Below are positions 1 to 11,831 of a stretch of DNA of 64,000 nucleotides, one piece after another. A program made the position numbers and the translations under genes. Every line of letters begins with the position of its first letter. The stretch's first letter is position 1. Source of the DNA: Microvelia longipes (taxonomy: Eukaryota > Arthropoda > Insecta > Hemiptera > Veliidae); NCBI GenBank assembly GCA_018340805.1, contig JACMZG010001870.1, positions 48,666,182-48,730,181 on the forward strand. Direction: 5' to 3'. The notes under the pieces are model-generated. The model did no database searches, was not told the origin of the DNA, and saw only the letters and a program-made list of their open reading frames with translations.

Positions 1-800
1 ATATAAGCAATCTAGCGATCGAGCAAGCCTATTTTTTACTTTGTATATTATAAATAAAAGCAATCTAGCGAGCGAAGCGAGTCTTTTTTTACTATGCATG
101 AATATAATATAGCAAATTTGCGAGCGAAGCGAGCCTTTTTTATTATATTATAATAAATATACGCAATCAAGCGAGCGAAGCGAGCCTTTTTTTATTATTA
201 TTAAATATAAGCAATCTAGCGAAGCGAACTATGCATTATTAATATAAGAATCTTAGCGAGCGAGCGAGCCTTCTTTTAATGTATTATTAAATATACGCAT
301 TTAGGAGCAAGCGAGCTTTTTTTTGTAATATATTTACGCAATCTAGGAGCAGAAGCAGCCTTTTACAATATATTTTATTATAATAAGCAATCTAGCGAGC
401 GAAGCGAGCCTTCTTTTACATGCATGAATATAAATCTACGCAATCTAGCAGCGAAGCGAGCCTTTTTTACATTATATTTTATATATTAAGCAATTAGCGA
501 GCGAAGCGAGCCTATTTTTAAATTTAAATATTATAAATAAAGCAATTAGCGAGGAAGCGAGCCTTTCTTTTAAAATATTCATTATATTTATATATTCTTA
601 TAATATACGCAATTAGCGAGCGAGCGAGCTTTTTTATTGATTAATATAAATCTACGCAATCTAGCGAGCGAAGCGAGCTTTTTTACTATATATTTTATAT
701 TAATTTAAGCAATCTAAGCGAAGCGAGCCTATTTTTAACTTTGTATTATGTTAAATATGTAAATGTTTAGATATAAACAAGCGAAGCGAGCCTTTTTGAG
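1..800. repeat. Tandem repeat with GCGAGCGAAGCGAGC core, about 60-bp units
   Basis: About a dozen degenerate units share the layout: GCAATCTAGCGAGCGAAGC core, then CCTTTTTT, then an AT-rich spacer with ATATAA or TATTA strings. Unit length varies around 55-65 bp because the spacer expands and contracts while the GCGA-rich core is kept. No coding potential is visible. It continues to the left window edge, so its full length is unknown. Confidence 0.85.
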
Positions 801-967
801 TTTATACTTTAAAATAGTATGCACCGAATGTTTTGATAAACTTATTTCGCTTGCTTTAAACAAATGTTAATGTATTTTTTGACGTGAGTTCTTGATGCAA
901 CGCATTACTAGTTTAGCTATATATTTCAAACTTCTTAAGAGAGAAATGTCTTTTTTGTAGAGTTCCA

Positions 968-1743
968 TAATTACTATTAGGAATAGAACGACTTTAATTT
1001 TACAATGTTTTTTATGAACAGGAACAATATATTTCAATCCATTGGATCATCTTTAGGAAAGACTAAAAAACAAAAGTACAAAAACATTACTAAAAACACA
1101 AAATACAAAATACTATTACGATACCTTCATCAAGCTGAACTAATTACTGACCTTTAAACTAAATTTTTATTTTCTACTCACCTAACTATCCTTATTATTT
1201 AATACCTTAAAAACATCTATATTTACTTAAACCTATATATTATTATTCTATAACCAAAAATATCAACTAATTTTCTTAGACCTTATTTAATTAAACTACA
1301 ATGGAGGAACATAACCCTGCAGTTGACCTCCAAAAAAAATAAAAAAAAATAAAAAAAAAAATAAGACAGGAACAAAACATTAGTGTCAAGTATTAAACTT
1401 AACAAATTATACTTACTATAAAACTACTAAAAGACAACAAAAATAAAATCCGCTAAATTCTGCTTATTGTTTTTGTATTAACAATAAAAATTTGTTCTTA
1501 GTTTTTTATTTATTGTTAATGTAGCCTTTTAGTAGTTTTATAGTAAGTAAAATTTGTCAAGTTTAATTCTTGAAATTAATGTTTTGTTCCTGCCTTATTA
1601 TTTTGTCCTTTTGTATGTTTTTAGTAATATTTTTGTACTTTTGTTTTTTAGTCCTGAAGATGATCCAAATGTATTGAAATATATTGTTCCTGTTTATAAA
1701 AACATTGTAGAATTAAAGTCGTTCATTTCCTAATAGTAATTAT
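968..1743. mobile_element. Foldback element with about 130-bp inverted ends, Penelope-like flavour
   Basis: The left arm starts TTACTATTAGGAATAGAACG and the right arm ends with its near reverse complement; the match continues for about 130 bp. An inner inverted pair (about 1366-1600) forms a second stem. The right arm contains CCTGAAGATGATCC followed by TTGAAATATATTG, which looks like a decayed CTGATGA...GAAA hammerhead core as in Penelope pLTRs. No protein is encoded. The inverted repeats are certain; the family is inferred. Confidence 0.7.
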
Positions 1744-1876
1744 ATATTTCACCTAACATTGTAGGCATCTTCAGGCATTACAGGTAATTGTTTTTTACAA
1801 AATCATAATTGACTAGATAATTACACAAACAAACAAGCTTAAAACTGATATCACAGATAATTAAAACTAATTAACA

Positions 1877-1976
1877 CAGTCAAATAACAAAAATAAATAA
1901 ACGGATTCATAATTTAAATTTAAATTCATAAAAGAAATAAATTGAATTTATTTCTTTTATTTGTTATTTGACTGTG
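1877..1976. repeat. Inverted repeat (hairpin)
   Basis: CAGTCAAATAACAAA near 1880 is the reverse complement of TTTGTTATTTGACTG near 1960. AAAGAAATAAATT / AATTTATTTCTTT forms an inner stem. It is probably a small foldback fragment; no gene is seen. Confidence 0.6.
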
Positions 1977-2025
1977 ATTGTTAGATTTTTAAGGAAAATG
2001 TGCTCGGCTTGCAAATAATGTTTTT

Positions 2026-2612
2026 TTGAGGTAGTACGTAATTGAGCACTTTATTGGACCGTTTTTAGGATGAGAAGCCAATCATTATTGTTATAGGAGG
2101 TTATTTAGTACTTTTCACCTCCGAGGACAATAATGAATGTAAAAAAAACTCCTAGAACGTAAAAGTAATTCATATATTGCCGCCATTACTGTAATGTAGC
2201 GTGTTCAAAAAACAATCTTTGTTAACCCTTCATGAGTTTTCTTTAAAAACGTTCATTTTGTTTCTGTTTTTGTTCGTAGACTATTTTTTTTTTAGTTTTT
2301 AAAAGGTTCTAATTGACATTTTTGTGTGTTTATTTGTAAAGCTTTTACATTTTTGAGTAAAAGTGTGAAGCTATGGATGAATTAATGACGACGATAATAT
2401 GGAGTTAATTGGACGTTTGTTTTTTTTTCAATTAAGTATATAGCGCAGTTTATTTAATGAGTGTTACCTAAAAAAATATAGTGTATGTCATTCGGCTGAG
2501 AATGTCTTTATGTCTTGGCAATTTTCCCGACTCGCTTCGCTCGTCGGTAAATCTAATTGTCGTGACATAAAGACACACTTCTCAGCCTTATGGCATAAAT
2601 AACTATTATACC
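2026..2612. mobile_element. Short repeat element, copy A, with terminal hairpin
   Basis: It starts TTTTTTTGAGGTAGTACGTA and is repeated almost base for base at 3096. Near 2460 it carries a weak inverted match to its start. It ends in an imperfect hairpin (about 2480-2600) in which GGCTGAGAATGTCTTTATGTC pairs with its complement around ACTCGCTTCGCTCGT. It looks like a non-autonomous element or MITE; no coding capacity is seen. Confidence 0.65.
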
Positions 2613-3095
2613 TAAATACAGGGAGACTGTATTTCTGTTATAGGATACTAAACAATCTGCGTGTGCAACAATTTACACTTTTTGTTCATACCTTTTAAAA
2701 GCGTTTCTTTAAAATAACTTTTGGTTAAATTATAAAATGGCACAAAAAATATAATATGCTGTTAACCGTGACCTCGCATTCCTCAGTGCTATAAGAATGC
2801 AAATTTCAGGGTATTGGTGGGAACTGAGAAACAATGCGCGGGTTAAGTTCCCCGTAACATGATTATGTCATAGTTTAATAGCATTATATAACATAGATTC
2901 AGTAAACATTCTATAGTAATTATCTTAAACCGTAAGTAAGTTTAAATTTTTTAGGTATTGTTTTTGTTCGAGCCTAAAATAATTGAGATGGTCGATTCGA
3001 TGGTTCATATGCACAGCGAATTTCCTTTGAAAGGCCTTTTTTTCAAAACGTATTTATTGCATACGATTAGGTTTTGCCTGTATGGTGACAGTAAT

Positions 3096-3637
3096 ATTTT
3101 TTTTTGAGGTAGTACGTAATTGAGCACTTTATTGGACCGTTTTTAGGATGAGAAGTCAATCATTATTGTTAAAGGGAGGTTATTTAGTACTTTTCACCTC
3201 CGAGGACAATAATGAATGTAAAAACTCCTAGGACGTAAAAAGTAATTTATGTTGCCGCCATTACTGTAATGTAGCGTGTTCAAAAAACAATCTGCGTTAA
3301 ACCTTTATGAGTTTTCTTTAAAAACGTTCATTTTGTTTCTGTTTTCGTTTTTAAAAGGTGTTCTAATTGACAATTTTTGTGTGTTTATTTGTAAAGCTTT
3401 TACATTTTTGAGTAAAAGTGTGAATCTATGGATGAATTTAATAACGACGATAATATGGAGTTGATTGGGCGTTTTTTTTTAATGGGTGCTTTATTTAATG
3501 AGTGCTACCTCAAAAAAAAAAGTGTATGCCATCCGGCTGAGAATGTCTTTATGTCTTGGCAATTTTTCCCGACTCGCTTCGCTCGTCGGGATTGCCGTGA
3601 CATAAAGACACACTTCTCAGCCTTATGGCATAAATAA
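3096..3637. mobile_element. Short repeat element, copy B, with terminal hairpin
   Basis: Second copy of the 2026-2612 element in the same orientation, about 480 bp downstream. TTTTTTTGAGGTAGTAC at the start matches the reverse complement of GTGCTACCTCAAAAAAA near 3500-3520. The terminal hairpin (about 3525-3632) is close to perfect: ATGCC..GGCTGAGAATGTC pairs with GACA..CTCAGCC..GGCAT, with the apex at CCCGACTCGCTTCGCTCGTC. Short reading frames inside are not convincing genes. Confidence 0.7.
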
Positions 3638-3939
3638 CTATATTTGTTAAATCATTTTACACAAAACTACACCAGGGGCTGTACGAATGTCCTATCCACC
3701 GCAAGTTAGCTCTTCATAAGTTTAGCGATCACATATTAAGCTCTGTTTAGACTAATCAAGTCTAATTCTTTAAATGTTTCAGCAGAGTGCCTTTAAAAAT
3801 TTAGGGAGTCTACTTGTTATTTAGGAGGCTACTTGTGTTTCTTGCAAAGAAAAACTCAAGCAAGAAACAAAAAAGCAACATGCTTGGCCAAAAACAAAAG
3901 GAAATTTTATTTTTCAGCAAGTACAGGAAAAAGTAACAA

Positions 3940-3945
<6 letters not shown>

Positions 3946-4002
<57 letters not shown>

Positions 4003-4034
4003 TTATTTATATATTATATATATATATATATATG
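3946..4034. repeat. (TA)n microsatellite
   Basis: Nearly pure alternating TA with a few TTTA interruptions. Tyr/Ile-rich reading frames through it are artefacts. Confidence 0.95.
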
Positions 4035-4040
4035 CGTCTC

Positions 4041-4200
4041 CACCAATCTCGGGATAAGGTTAATAAAAACACAGCTTTACATGAAAACTATATATTTATT
4101 TCTAGCCAACGTTTCGAATTTACCTACAAATTCTTCATCAGGGCCCTTTGCACACAGGAAAACATCAATCTATTTAGATAGTGTAAAATGAAAATAGATA
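4041..4200 (-). mobile_element. Penelope-like pLTR fragment
   Basis: Read on the minus strand, this holds CTGATGAAG, a stem, CGAAACGTTGGCTAG and an AT-rich tail. That layout is typical of the long terminal regions (pLTRs) of Penelope-like retroelements. No coding sequence is adjacent; it sits between TA microsatellites and 250 bp from a Penelope endonuclease fragment on the opposite strand. Confidence 0.6.
4098..4147 (-). ncRNA. Hammerhead-ribozyme-like motif
   Basis: On the minus strand the invariant core CTGATGA (4141-4135) is followed by a stem II in which GAATT pairs with AATTC, then GAAA (4115-4112). Bases just before the core (GGCC) can pair with GGCT after GAAACGTT as a 4-bp stem I. 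Stem III would be only CG/CG, so cleavage by a single copy is doubtful. This is the fold known from Penelope-like pLTRs. Confidence 0.5.
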
Positions 4201-4358
4201 AATTAAATAAGAATGAGCAATAACAAAATAAACCAAGAAATAAGAGAACTTAAAATATAAATATTTCTATATAAATAAAATAAAACATTTTTACTTACGA
4301 AATAATCACAGTCTTCATCTACTATGGGCCAGGAGACCCATGCAAAATTTAAACATAT

Positions 4359-4361
4359 TTT

Positions 4362-4430
<69 letters not shown>

Positions 4431-4437
4431 CATATAC
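4359..4437. repeat. (TA)n microsatellite
   Basis: About 80 bp of alternating TA passing into TACATA at the right. It borders the Penelope endonuclease fragment that follows. Confidence 0.95.
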
Positions 4438-4445
4438 ATATATAC

Positions 4446-4587
4446 ATATATCCTTCACTAGTCCGTCAACTAAATGTCCTATCAAATCCCTTCATCCTCA
4501 ATCTGCACTTCCAGTAACGTTGTATATTGCCTTGAGTGTAGGCAGTGTGATTGTTTTTACGTAGGAGAAACAATCACTCATATAAAT

Positions 4588-4592
<5 letters not shown>
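4446..4592 (+). pseudogene. Penelope-like GIY-YIG endonuclease fragment
   Basis: Frame 4474 onward reads ...CTSSNVVYCLECRQCDCFYVG then ETITHINQ. This is the start of the GIY-YIG nuclease of Penelope-like retroelements: a Val-Tyr-Cys-Leu strand, a CxxC pair, then FYVGET. The piece is cut off on both sides by (TA)n tracts, and neither the reverse transcriptase nor the rest of the nuclease is present. A longer copy of the same sequence lies at 23540-23822 on the minus strand. It is a dead fragment. Confidence 0.75.
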
Positions 4593-4631
<39 letters not shown>

Positions 4632-4640
4632 TATATATAT
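4592..4640. repeat. (TA)n microsatellite
   Basis: About 50 bp of TA repeats passing into a short GTGTG run. It abuts the GIY-YIG fragment directly. Confidence 0.95.
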
Positions 4641-4735
4641 TTGTGTGGGTGTGTGTGTAGTGTATTTGTTGTCTGTAATTTTAAATGATACTTGTACTGA
4701 TAATGATACTGTATCATCAATGGCGGCATAATTAC

Positions 4736-4948
4736 ACATAGATATAACAACATAGATATAACACACACTATAACCACACATATAGATATAACACACTCAC
4801 ATAACCACATAGATATAACACACACATATAACCACATATAGATATAACACACACACTTAACCACATAGATATAACACACACATATAACCACACATATAAC
4901 CACACATATAGATATAACACACACACATAACCACATAGATATAACCAC
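4736..4948. repeat. Minisatellite: CATAGATATAACACACACATATAACCA units
   Basis: About eight irregular copies of a 24-30 bp unit built from ACATAGATATAACACACA and TATAACCA. Frames reading through it are low-complexity artefacts. Confidence 0.85.
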
Positions 4949-5403
4949 TCAGGAGGTCTTAAAAACACTTGAAACTTATAATAAATATGAAATCATAGTT
5001 TTTGATTTTAGCACCAACACATTACTTTTCTTATATATGCAAATTAAGAGAAGTAAAACAGTGATCTAGTTTATTAAAAATTAATAATTCTATAAGCGAA
5101 CCGCATACAATACGGAAGCGCATACAGGTCGGTTCCGCTCTCTGGCCACGGCCTTCCTCATTATCACCTTTCAACAAACCAATAATTTAATTGCGAATTC
5201 TCACACTATTAATTATGTATATAATTTACTATTTATTAATTATATTTCCTTGCATTAGGCTTTGTTTAAACTTAGCTCTTTCGTATTCAGTATTTAACTT
5301 CATTTAATTTTTGTATCATGCATAGTAAGCAAGATCCTATCAGACGTGGGCACGAATATACATGTGATCTATAACAGGTGCTTAATCGCAAAAGGGTTAA
5401 CAT

Positions 5404-5835
5404 GCAAAACCATAGGTCGTGTGCAAAACATAAAGAAATTTTTTTTTAAAGTTTATAAAATGTCCTACAAAACGAGTGCTTTTTCGTCAAAATCGGATAA
5501 CTACAATTAAATTTATGACATTTGTTAAATGGCCTAAAATATGCACAAGAAGCCAATATTTTGTCAAAGAAATTCGCTGACTTTGCATAACTTAACATTT
5601 TTTTTGGTGTTTTTGAAAGAGCCATAACTTTGGTTGTACTCGTCCGATTTTGACTCGTTTTATAAAACATTTTATCAGCTTTAAATTTATTTTTCATGTT
5701 TTGCACACGACCCATAGGGGACCACTTATATCAATAAAACTGAAATCCGTGCGATTTTATAAAATTTTGAGTTGTGCAATCATATGAAGGGCTCCACTCT
5801 GGATAGGCAGACTATGCTTTTCTTAATTATTTAAG
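5404..5835. mobile_element. Foldback MITE fragment (family of 20283-20965)
   Basis: GTCGTGTGCAAAACAT near 5416 is the reverse complement of ATGTTTTGCACACGAC near 5697, and the arms between are largely complementary. The right end (GGATAGGCAGACTATGC) matches the right part of the intact copy near 20880. The left terminal repeat is missing, so this is a partial copy. Confidence 0.7.
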
Positions 5836-5839
5836 ATAT

Positions 5840-7905
5840 ATACTAGAGTAAACAATAATATAAATAAGCTGCTCTGCTGATATTTCTGTCTAAATCGCAA
5901 CTCCGGTTTAACCCATTAGAAACTAAAGTATACAATAATATAAATAAGCTGCTCTACTGATATTGCTGTCTGAATCGCAACTCCGGTCTAACCCATCAGA
6001 AACCAGAGTAAACAATGATATAAATAAGCTGCTCTACTGATATTGCTGTCTGAATCGCAACTCCGGTCTAACCCATCAGAAACCAGAGTAAACAATAATA
6101 TAAATAGTGCTCTGCTGATATTGTCTGAATCGCAACTCCGGTTTAACCCATAGAAACTAAAGTATACAATGATATATAGCTGCTCTGCTGATATTGCTGT
6201 CTGAATCGCAACTCCGGTTTAACCCATCAGAAACTAAAGTAAACAATGATATAAATAAGCTGCTCTGCTGATATTGCTGTCTGAATCGCAACTCTGGTTT
6301 AACCCATCAGAAACCAGAGTAAACAATTATATAAATAAGCTGCTCTGCTGATATTTCTGTCTGAATCGCAACTCCGGTCTAACCCATCAGAAACCAGAGT
6401 AAACAATTATATAAATAAGCTGCTCTGCTGATATTTCTGTCTGAATCGCAACTCCGGTCTAACCCATCAGAAACCAGAGTAAACAATAATATAAATAAGC
6501 TGCTCTACTGATATTTCTGTCTGAAACGCAATTCCGTTTAACCCATTAAACCAGGTAAACAATAATATAAATAAGCTGCTCTGCTGATATTTCTGTCTGA
6601 ATCGCAACTCCGGTTTAACCCATCAGAAACTAAAGTATACAATGATATAAATAAGCTGCTCTGCTGATATTTCTGTCTGAATCGTCCGGTTAACATCAGA
6701 AACTAAAGTATACAATGATATAAATAAGCTGCTCTGCTGATATTGCTGTCTGAATCGCAACTCCGGTTTAACCCATCAGAAACTAAAGTATACAATGATA
6801 TAAATAAGCTGCTCTGCTGATATTGCTGTCTGAATCGCAACTCCGGTTTAACCCATCAGAAACTAAAGTATACAATGATATAAATAAGCTGCTCTACTGA
6901 TATTGCTGTCTAAATCGCAACTCCGGTTTAACCCATTAGAAACTAAAGTATACAATGATATAAATAAGCTGCTCTGCTGATATTTCTGTCTAAATCGCAA
7001 CTCCGGTTTAACCCATTAGAAACTAAAGTATACAATAATATAAATAAGCTGCTCTACTGATATTGCTGTCTGAATCGCAACTCCGGTCTAACCCATCAGA
7101 AACCAGAGTAAACAATGATATAAATAAGCTGCTCTACTGATATTGCTGTCTGAATCGCATCTCCGGTCTAACCCATCAGAAACCAGAGTAAACAATAATA
7201 TAAATAAGCTGCTCTGCTGATATTTCTGTCTGAATCGCAACTCCGGTTCAACCCATCAGAAACTAAAGTATACAATGATATAAATAAGCTGCTCTGCTGA
7301 TATTGCTGTCTGAATCGCAACTCCGGTCTAACCCATTAGAAACCAGAGTAAACAATAATATAAATAAGCTGCTCTGCTGATATTGCTGTCTGAATCGCAA
7401 CTCCGGTCTAACCCATCAGAAACCAGAGTAAACAATTATATAAATAAGCTGCTCTACTGATATTTCTGTCTGAATCGCAACTCTGGTCAACCATCAGAAA
7501 CTAAAGTATACAATGATATAAATAAGCTGCTTACTGATATTGCTGTCTGAATCGCCACTCCGGTCTAACCCATCAGAAACCAGAGTAAACAATAATATAA
7601 AAATAAGCATGCTCTGCTGATATTGCTGTCTGAATCGCAACATCCGTTTAACCCATCAGAAACCAGAGGTAAACAATAATATAAATAAGCTGCTCTGCTG
7701 ATATTGCTGTCTGAATCGCAACTCCGGTTTAACCCATCAGAAACTAAGTATACAATGATATAAATAAGCTGCTCTGCTATATTGCTATTGAATCGCAACC
7801 CGGTTTAACCCATCAGAAACCAGAAGTAAACAATAATAATAAGCTGTTGGCAGACAGGCTGATACTTTGGCTTCTGTTTAACTTAACTGCTTGTTTAACT
7901 CCTGT
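5840..7905. repeat. Satellite array of 80-bp units, about 25 copies
   Basis: The unit runs TATAAATAAGCTGCTCTGCT, GATATTGCTGTCTGAATCGC, AACTCCGGTTTAACCCATCA, GAAACTAAAGTATACAATGA (4 x 20 = 80 bp). Two main variants alternate: ACTAAAGTATACAATGA and ACCAGAGTAAACAATAA. The right end decays after 7480. It lies about 7 kb upstream of the transporter start. No open frame of interest is seen. Confidence 0.95.
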
Positions 7906-8232
7906 TTAACTTGTGAGAAATTCCAGCGTAAACAATGACCTATAAATAGATGTTTTTATTCTAAGCAAGAAATATTATTATAATAAAATAATATTATATT
8001 ATTTGCTGACCCACAAGTTGAGCTCATTGACCTTAAAATTAATTTTAAAATGACATCCTGTTTGAATACTTCCTCTGTCTGTCGACGCTAATCTCTTAAT
8101 TAGTTAATACGAACATAAACAAGCTTTAAGTATATTACTTCTATACATCTTGCACTTACATTACAATAACACGACTCTAACCTCGTAAGCTCATTTTTTC
8201 TAAGAAAATTCGCATGAAGTATAAAATTCAAA

Positions 8233-8703
8233 TTATCTGCCAGTATCTGACGTTTACTAATAAGGCGCGGTCGAATATCCACAGCCTTCTAGAACGTTGG
8301 ATCACCAACAAACTTTTTTTATTTTTTTCAAAATTTTCAGTAATTAGCCGGATTTGTGATAAATGAAGCCTATTTCCGTAATCTGCACGTTTTTTTGTGT
8401 TATATTTTTTTATATTTTTGTTAATATTTTGTGTTATATTTTGACATGTCATATTTGTTAATATTGACGTCTAACAGTAGTTATGTATACCAAGTTAGAC
8501 TAAAAATAAAATCGTTTGAGTGAATGTTAATACTCTTTGAGATTAACCAAAAGAGCGTGCAGATTACGAAAATAGGCTTCATTTATCACAAATCCGGCTA
8601 ATTACTGAAAATATGGAAAAAAAAGTTATAAAAAAAAGTTTGTTCGTGATCCAACGTCTAGAAGGCCGTGGATATTCGACCGCGCCTTATTGCAAACGAG
8701 CGG
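8233..8703. mobile_element. Foldback element with about 140-bp terminal inverted repeats
   Basis: The left arm (AATAAGGCGCGGTCGAATAT ... AATCTGCACG) and the right arm (CGTGCAGATTACG ... ATATTCGACCGCGCCTTATT) are near-perfect reverse complements, separated by about 150 bp of AT-rich sequence. No transposase is seen, so this is a non-autonomous DNA element. No clear target duplication was found. Confidence 0.8.
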
Positions 8704-8805
8704 TTAAATACGGTTTTAGGAAATTTCCTTTGAAAAAAAATAATTAAAATGGTAGTAAGATTTTGGAATTGCAACGCATAGTTTGTATAATCATTTGAAA
8801 GGATT

Positions 8806-8927
8806 ACGTCAAGTATCGTAACGTCAAGTATCGTAACGTCAAGTACCGTAACATCAAGTATCGTAACGTCAAGTACCGTAACGTCAAGTACCGTAACGTC
8901 AAGTATCGTAACGTCAAGTACAATAAT
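8806..8927. repeat. 15-bp tandem repeat GTAACGTCAAGTAYC
   Basis: About eight head-to-tail copies with T/C variation at one position (GTATC or GTACC). Confidence 0.9.
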
Positions 8928-8929
8928 AA

Positions 8930-11830
8930 AAAGTTCATTTTATAATATTTAGATTTTATTAGAGCATCATTTACTAATGAAAAGTCGCTAAAAACTAATG
9001 TTAAAATTTTTCAAAAACGTTTGCATGGCAGTATTTTCCACCACGGAACTAATATCATAGGTTGTTCAAAAATATACTCGTCTATGGTTAATTTGTTCTC
9101 CACTACATTTTGGGCAGTTATACAAAGCTCAGTTTATTTGCAACCTAATCTTCAAAACTACGAAGCATTAACCTAAAAACCTGAGCGAGAACTGAATTGC
9201 TGAGCGATATGAAAGCAAGCATTTTTAGCAAATTTTCTTTGAAAAAAATTCGCTTATGGGATAGCCGCAATGACGGGAGTTAAAGCTCGTACCAAAATCC
9301 GTTTTAATGATCCCTGATCACAAAAAATCGTTTAGCAATATATATATATGTGTGTGTGTGTGTGTATTTTTTTTCTAGCCCATTTCTTGTAAACTGGTCA
9401 GGTTGTTGTGACGTCATTACCACGGTTTGCAGAGTCAATAAAATTTTCAAAAAACGTGGTATGATATTGGAAACCATAATTATGGTCGATGAAAATTTAA
9501 TTTCGAGTAAGGTGCTGTTTTCGATGTATTTAGGGCGCTGAATCGAATAAACCAAAAAAACTGTGGTCAATTACCCGAAAACCTTAAATACAGCCGTAAC
9601 AACATATGTTGTAAACAACATATATTAAGTAGGGAGTCTTTTGCGATATTTTTTGGGCCTGTGAGTTAAATGGTCCATTGTCGATACGAGCACTCAAATC
9701 AAAGCCCAGGGTACCTGGGGTCAAGTACTGTTAAGGACGCTCATTATTTCCCCTTGCGAATTTCCTTTAGAATACGTGTTTTTGTGTTATACTTTAACAC
9801 TTTATAATTAATAAATTTTGGATTATACTTTATAACTTTAGCGGTTACTCAATGATCAAGAAATACTTGCTACTCCTTTCTCTGTATTTTTTAAAGGAAA
9901 TGCGCTAAAACCTTATAAGATAAACACTACCACTAAACGACCGCTTATTGTAATTTGTTAAAATAATTAAATAAATAAATAACCACAAACATGAACTTTA
10001 AACTAGTGCAAATAATAGTGTGCCAGTTTTAGAGGCAAATGTTTGTTCAACCAACAAGATATTCATGCGCATTTCCTTTCAAAAATACAGAAAAAAGAAT
10101 AGTTAAGAGTAGTGCTTGATAATTGAGTAACTGCTCAAGTAATAGCATAAACCGGTACTTTAAGCAAAAAATGGATTGTTAAGTACGTAAACACGCGTTC
10201 AGGAAATTTACCTGGCATTCAGACCACTGTGCCAGAATTATTTAAATATATATTTTGTCATACTTTTTACGCGAGATCCTGATGTAACTCAACTCATCAC
10301 TAAAATATAGTATTTTTTAATGAATTGTCAACAACGTTTGTTTAGACTTTCGGAGCAAGGTTGCCCCTGCATGCCACCGGGGCATCCCTCGAGAGGATCG
10401 AGCCGGTATATTAGTAATGCACGTACCGTTTGAGGCACAACATCCACGAATTAAACTGTCAGTATGCGACTATGTATACAAATAAAGTAAACTAAATAAT
10501 TACTTTATAGTAGAATTGAACATGAAAAATCAAATAAAAATTATGCCTATGATATGTTTAAACAATTACTCGTATAAGATGAATTGTAAATACTCAATCA
10601 AGACTGGAACATTTTCAATTACACTACTCAAGTTAACCTATATTAATCATACTGGGTAATTGATAAGGAAGAGCTAGTGATAACAACTAATGGCTAAAAA
10701 TATAAAGAAACCGACTGATAGATAGCGTCAATATTTAGCGGTTTCGAAAAGGAGAGTTCAGTTCGATAAAAACGACCGTACCGACCGCAATCAACCGTCA
10801 TAAGCGCTGTGTTATATTAATTTGTTGAGTTTTCTGTTTGGAAGGTTTTAAATGTGCGATATAGAATTGTTGGGTTTTGAAAGAACGAGTAAGTACATAA
10901 AAAATGCATGTCTCACAGTCATCTATGTTTACAGCATGTGTGGCCCGGTTTCGGCACATAGGGGACTTAAGGGAGAACCAACATAGGTCCTTGCCATCTC
11001 TTAGCACGTTTTTTGGGGCTAAAAAATATTGAAGGGGTCCGACCAAACATTTTTGATATTCGCTTAAATATCGTTTAAGGTTATAAGAAGTCGATGTTAA
11101 AAGGTTATTTAATTTGGGGCATAAAAAATTGGGGACAGACCTCCAATAAAAAATAGGAAACTGCTCCCCCCCCCAAATTATGTAAAGAGGCCCGACCAAA
11201 ATAATTGCTTTACTCTCTTAAAATACGTTTTAGGATACGAGAAATCGTTTGGAGCAAAATATTTTTGTGGGGGTCAAAACTCCCAATTATTTGCTCAAAA
11301 GCTATTTCAGGTCAGTAAAAAAGTAGTGGTCGGGGCCGAGGCCCCAAATCGAGATAAAATATTGTTTGCATCAAGTCAGGAGAGGAAACTACTCACCCTT
11401 TTACAGCAATTTGTTAAATTGTAAATTATCTGCCTCGGCTTCGTAGGTAATTTCTGCAGCCCACCCTCGCTTGGCCTCAGGGGCATACAATTCAACTTCC
11501 CAGTCAGTAATATTCAATTTTCCTGCCTAGTTACACAAATAACAAATATAAATACATAACATGTATAGAATGTTACATTCTTTACTTACTTAGCAAGTCC
11601 TAGTAGAAAAGACTTTCGAACTTAATTTTTTATATATCCGCCGTATCAGTATACGGCGAATTAATATCAATCAGATCAATATCTGACTCCAAAAGATTCT
11701 TTTTGTCTTGTTCAATCCAATCTGTGATAAATCAAAATCGGGGTCGGGGTAAACAACTCAAAATTTTGCACTATGTTGGATTCTCTACATTCGTTCATAG
11801 AGTATAGAAATCGCCTAATTTATATTGCAG
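8930..11830. other. Region without recognisable gene or repeat
   Basis: AT-rich sequence with a short (TG)n at about 9347-9364. Short frames, including a 133-codon minus-strand frame at 10798-11199, show no known motif and no good coding signal. I recognise no exon here; an untranslated 5' exon of the transporter cannot be excluded. Confidence 0.4.
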
Positions 11831-11831
11831 A

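Noticed and set aside
4203..4968. Tyr/Ile- and Val/Cys-rich frames on both strands
   Set aside because: TA microsatellites and the ACACAC/CATAGATATA minisatellite; low complexity.
5840..7905. CRISPR-like regular array
   Set aside because: The repeated unit fills the whole period with no unique spacers, and the setting is eukaryotic; it is a satellite.
10798..11199. 133-codon minus-strand frame
   Set aside because: No recognisable motif, no repeats or neighbours that support coding, and such lengths occur by chance.
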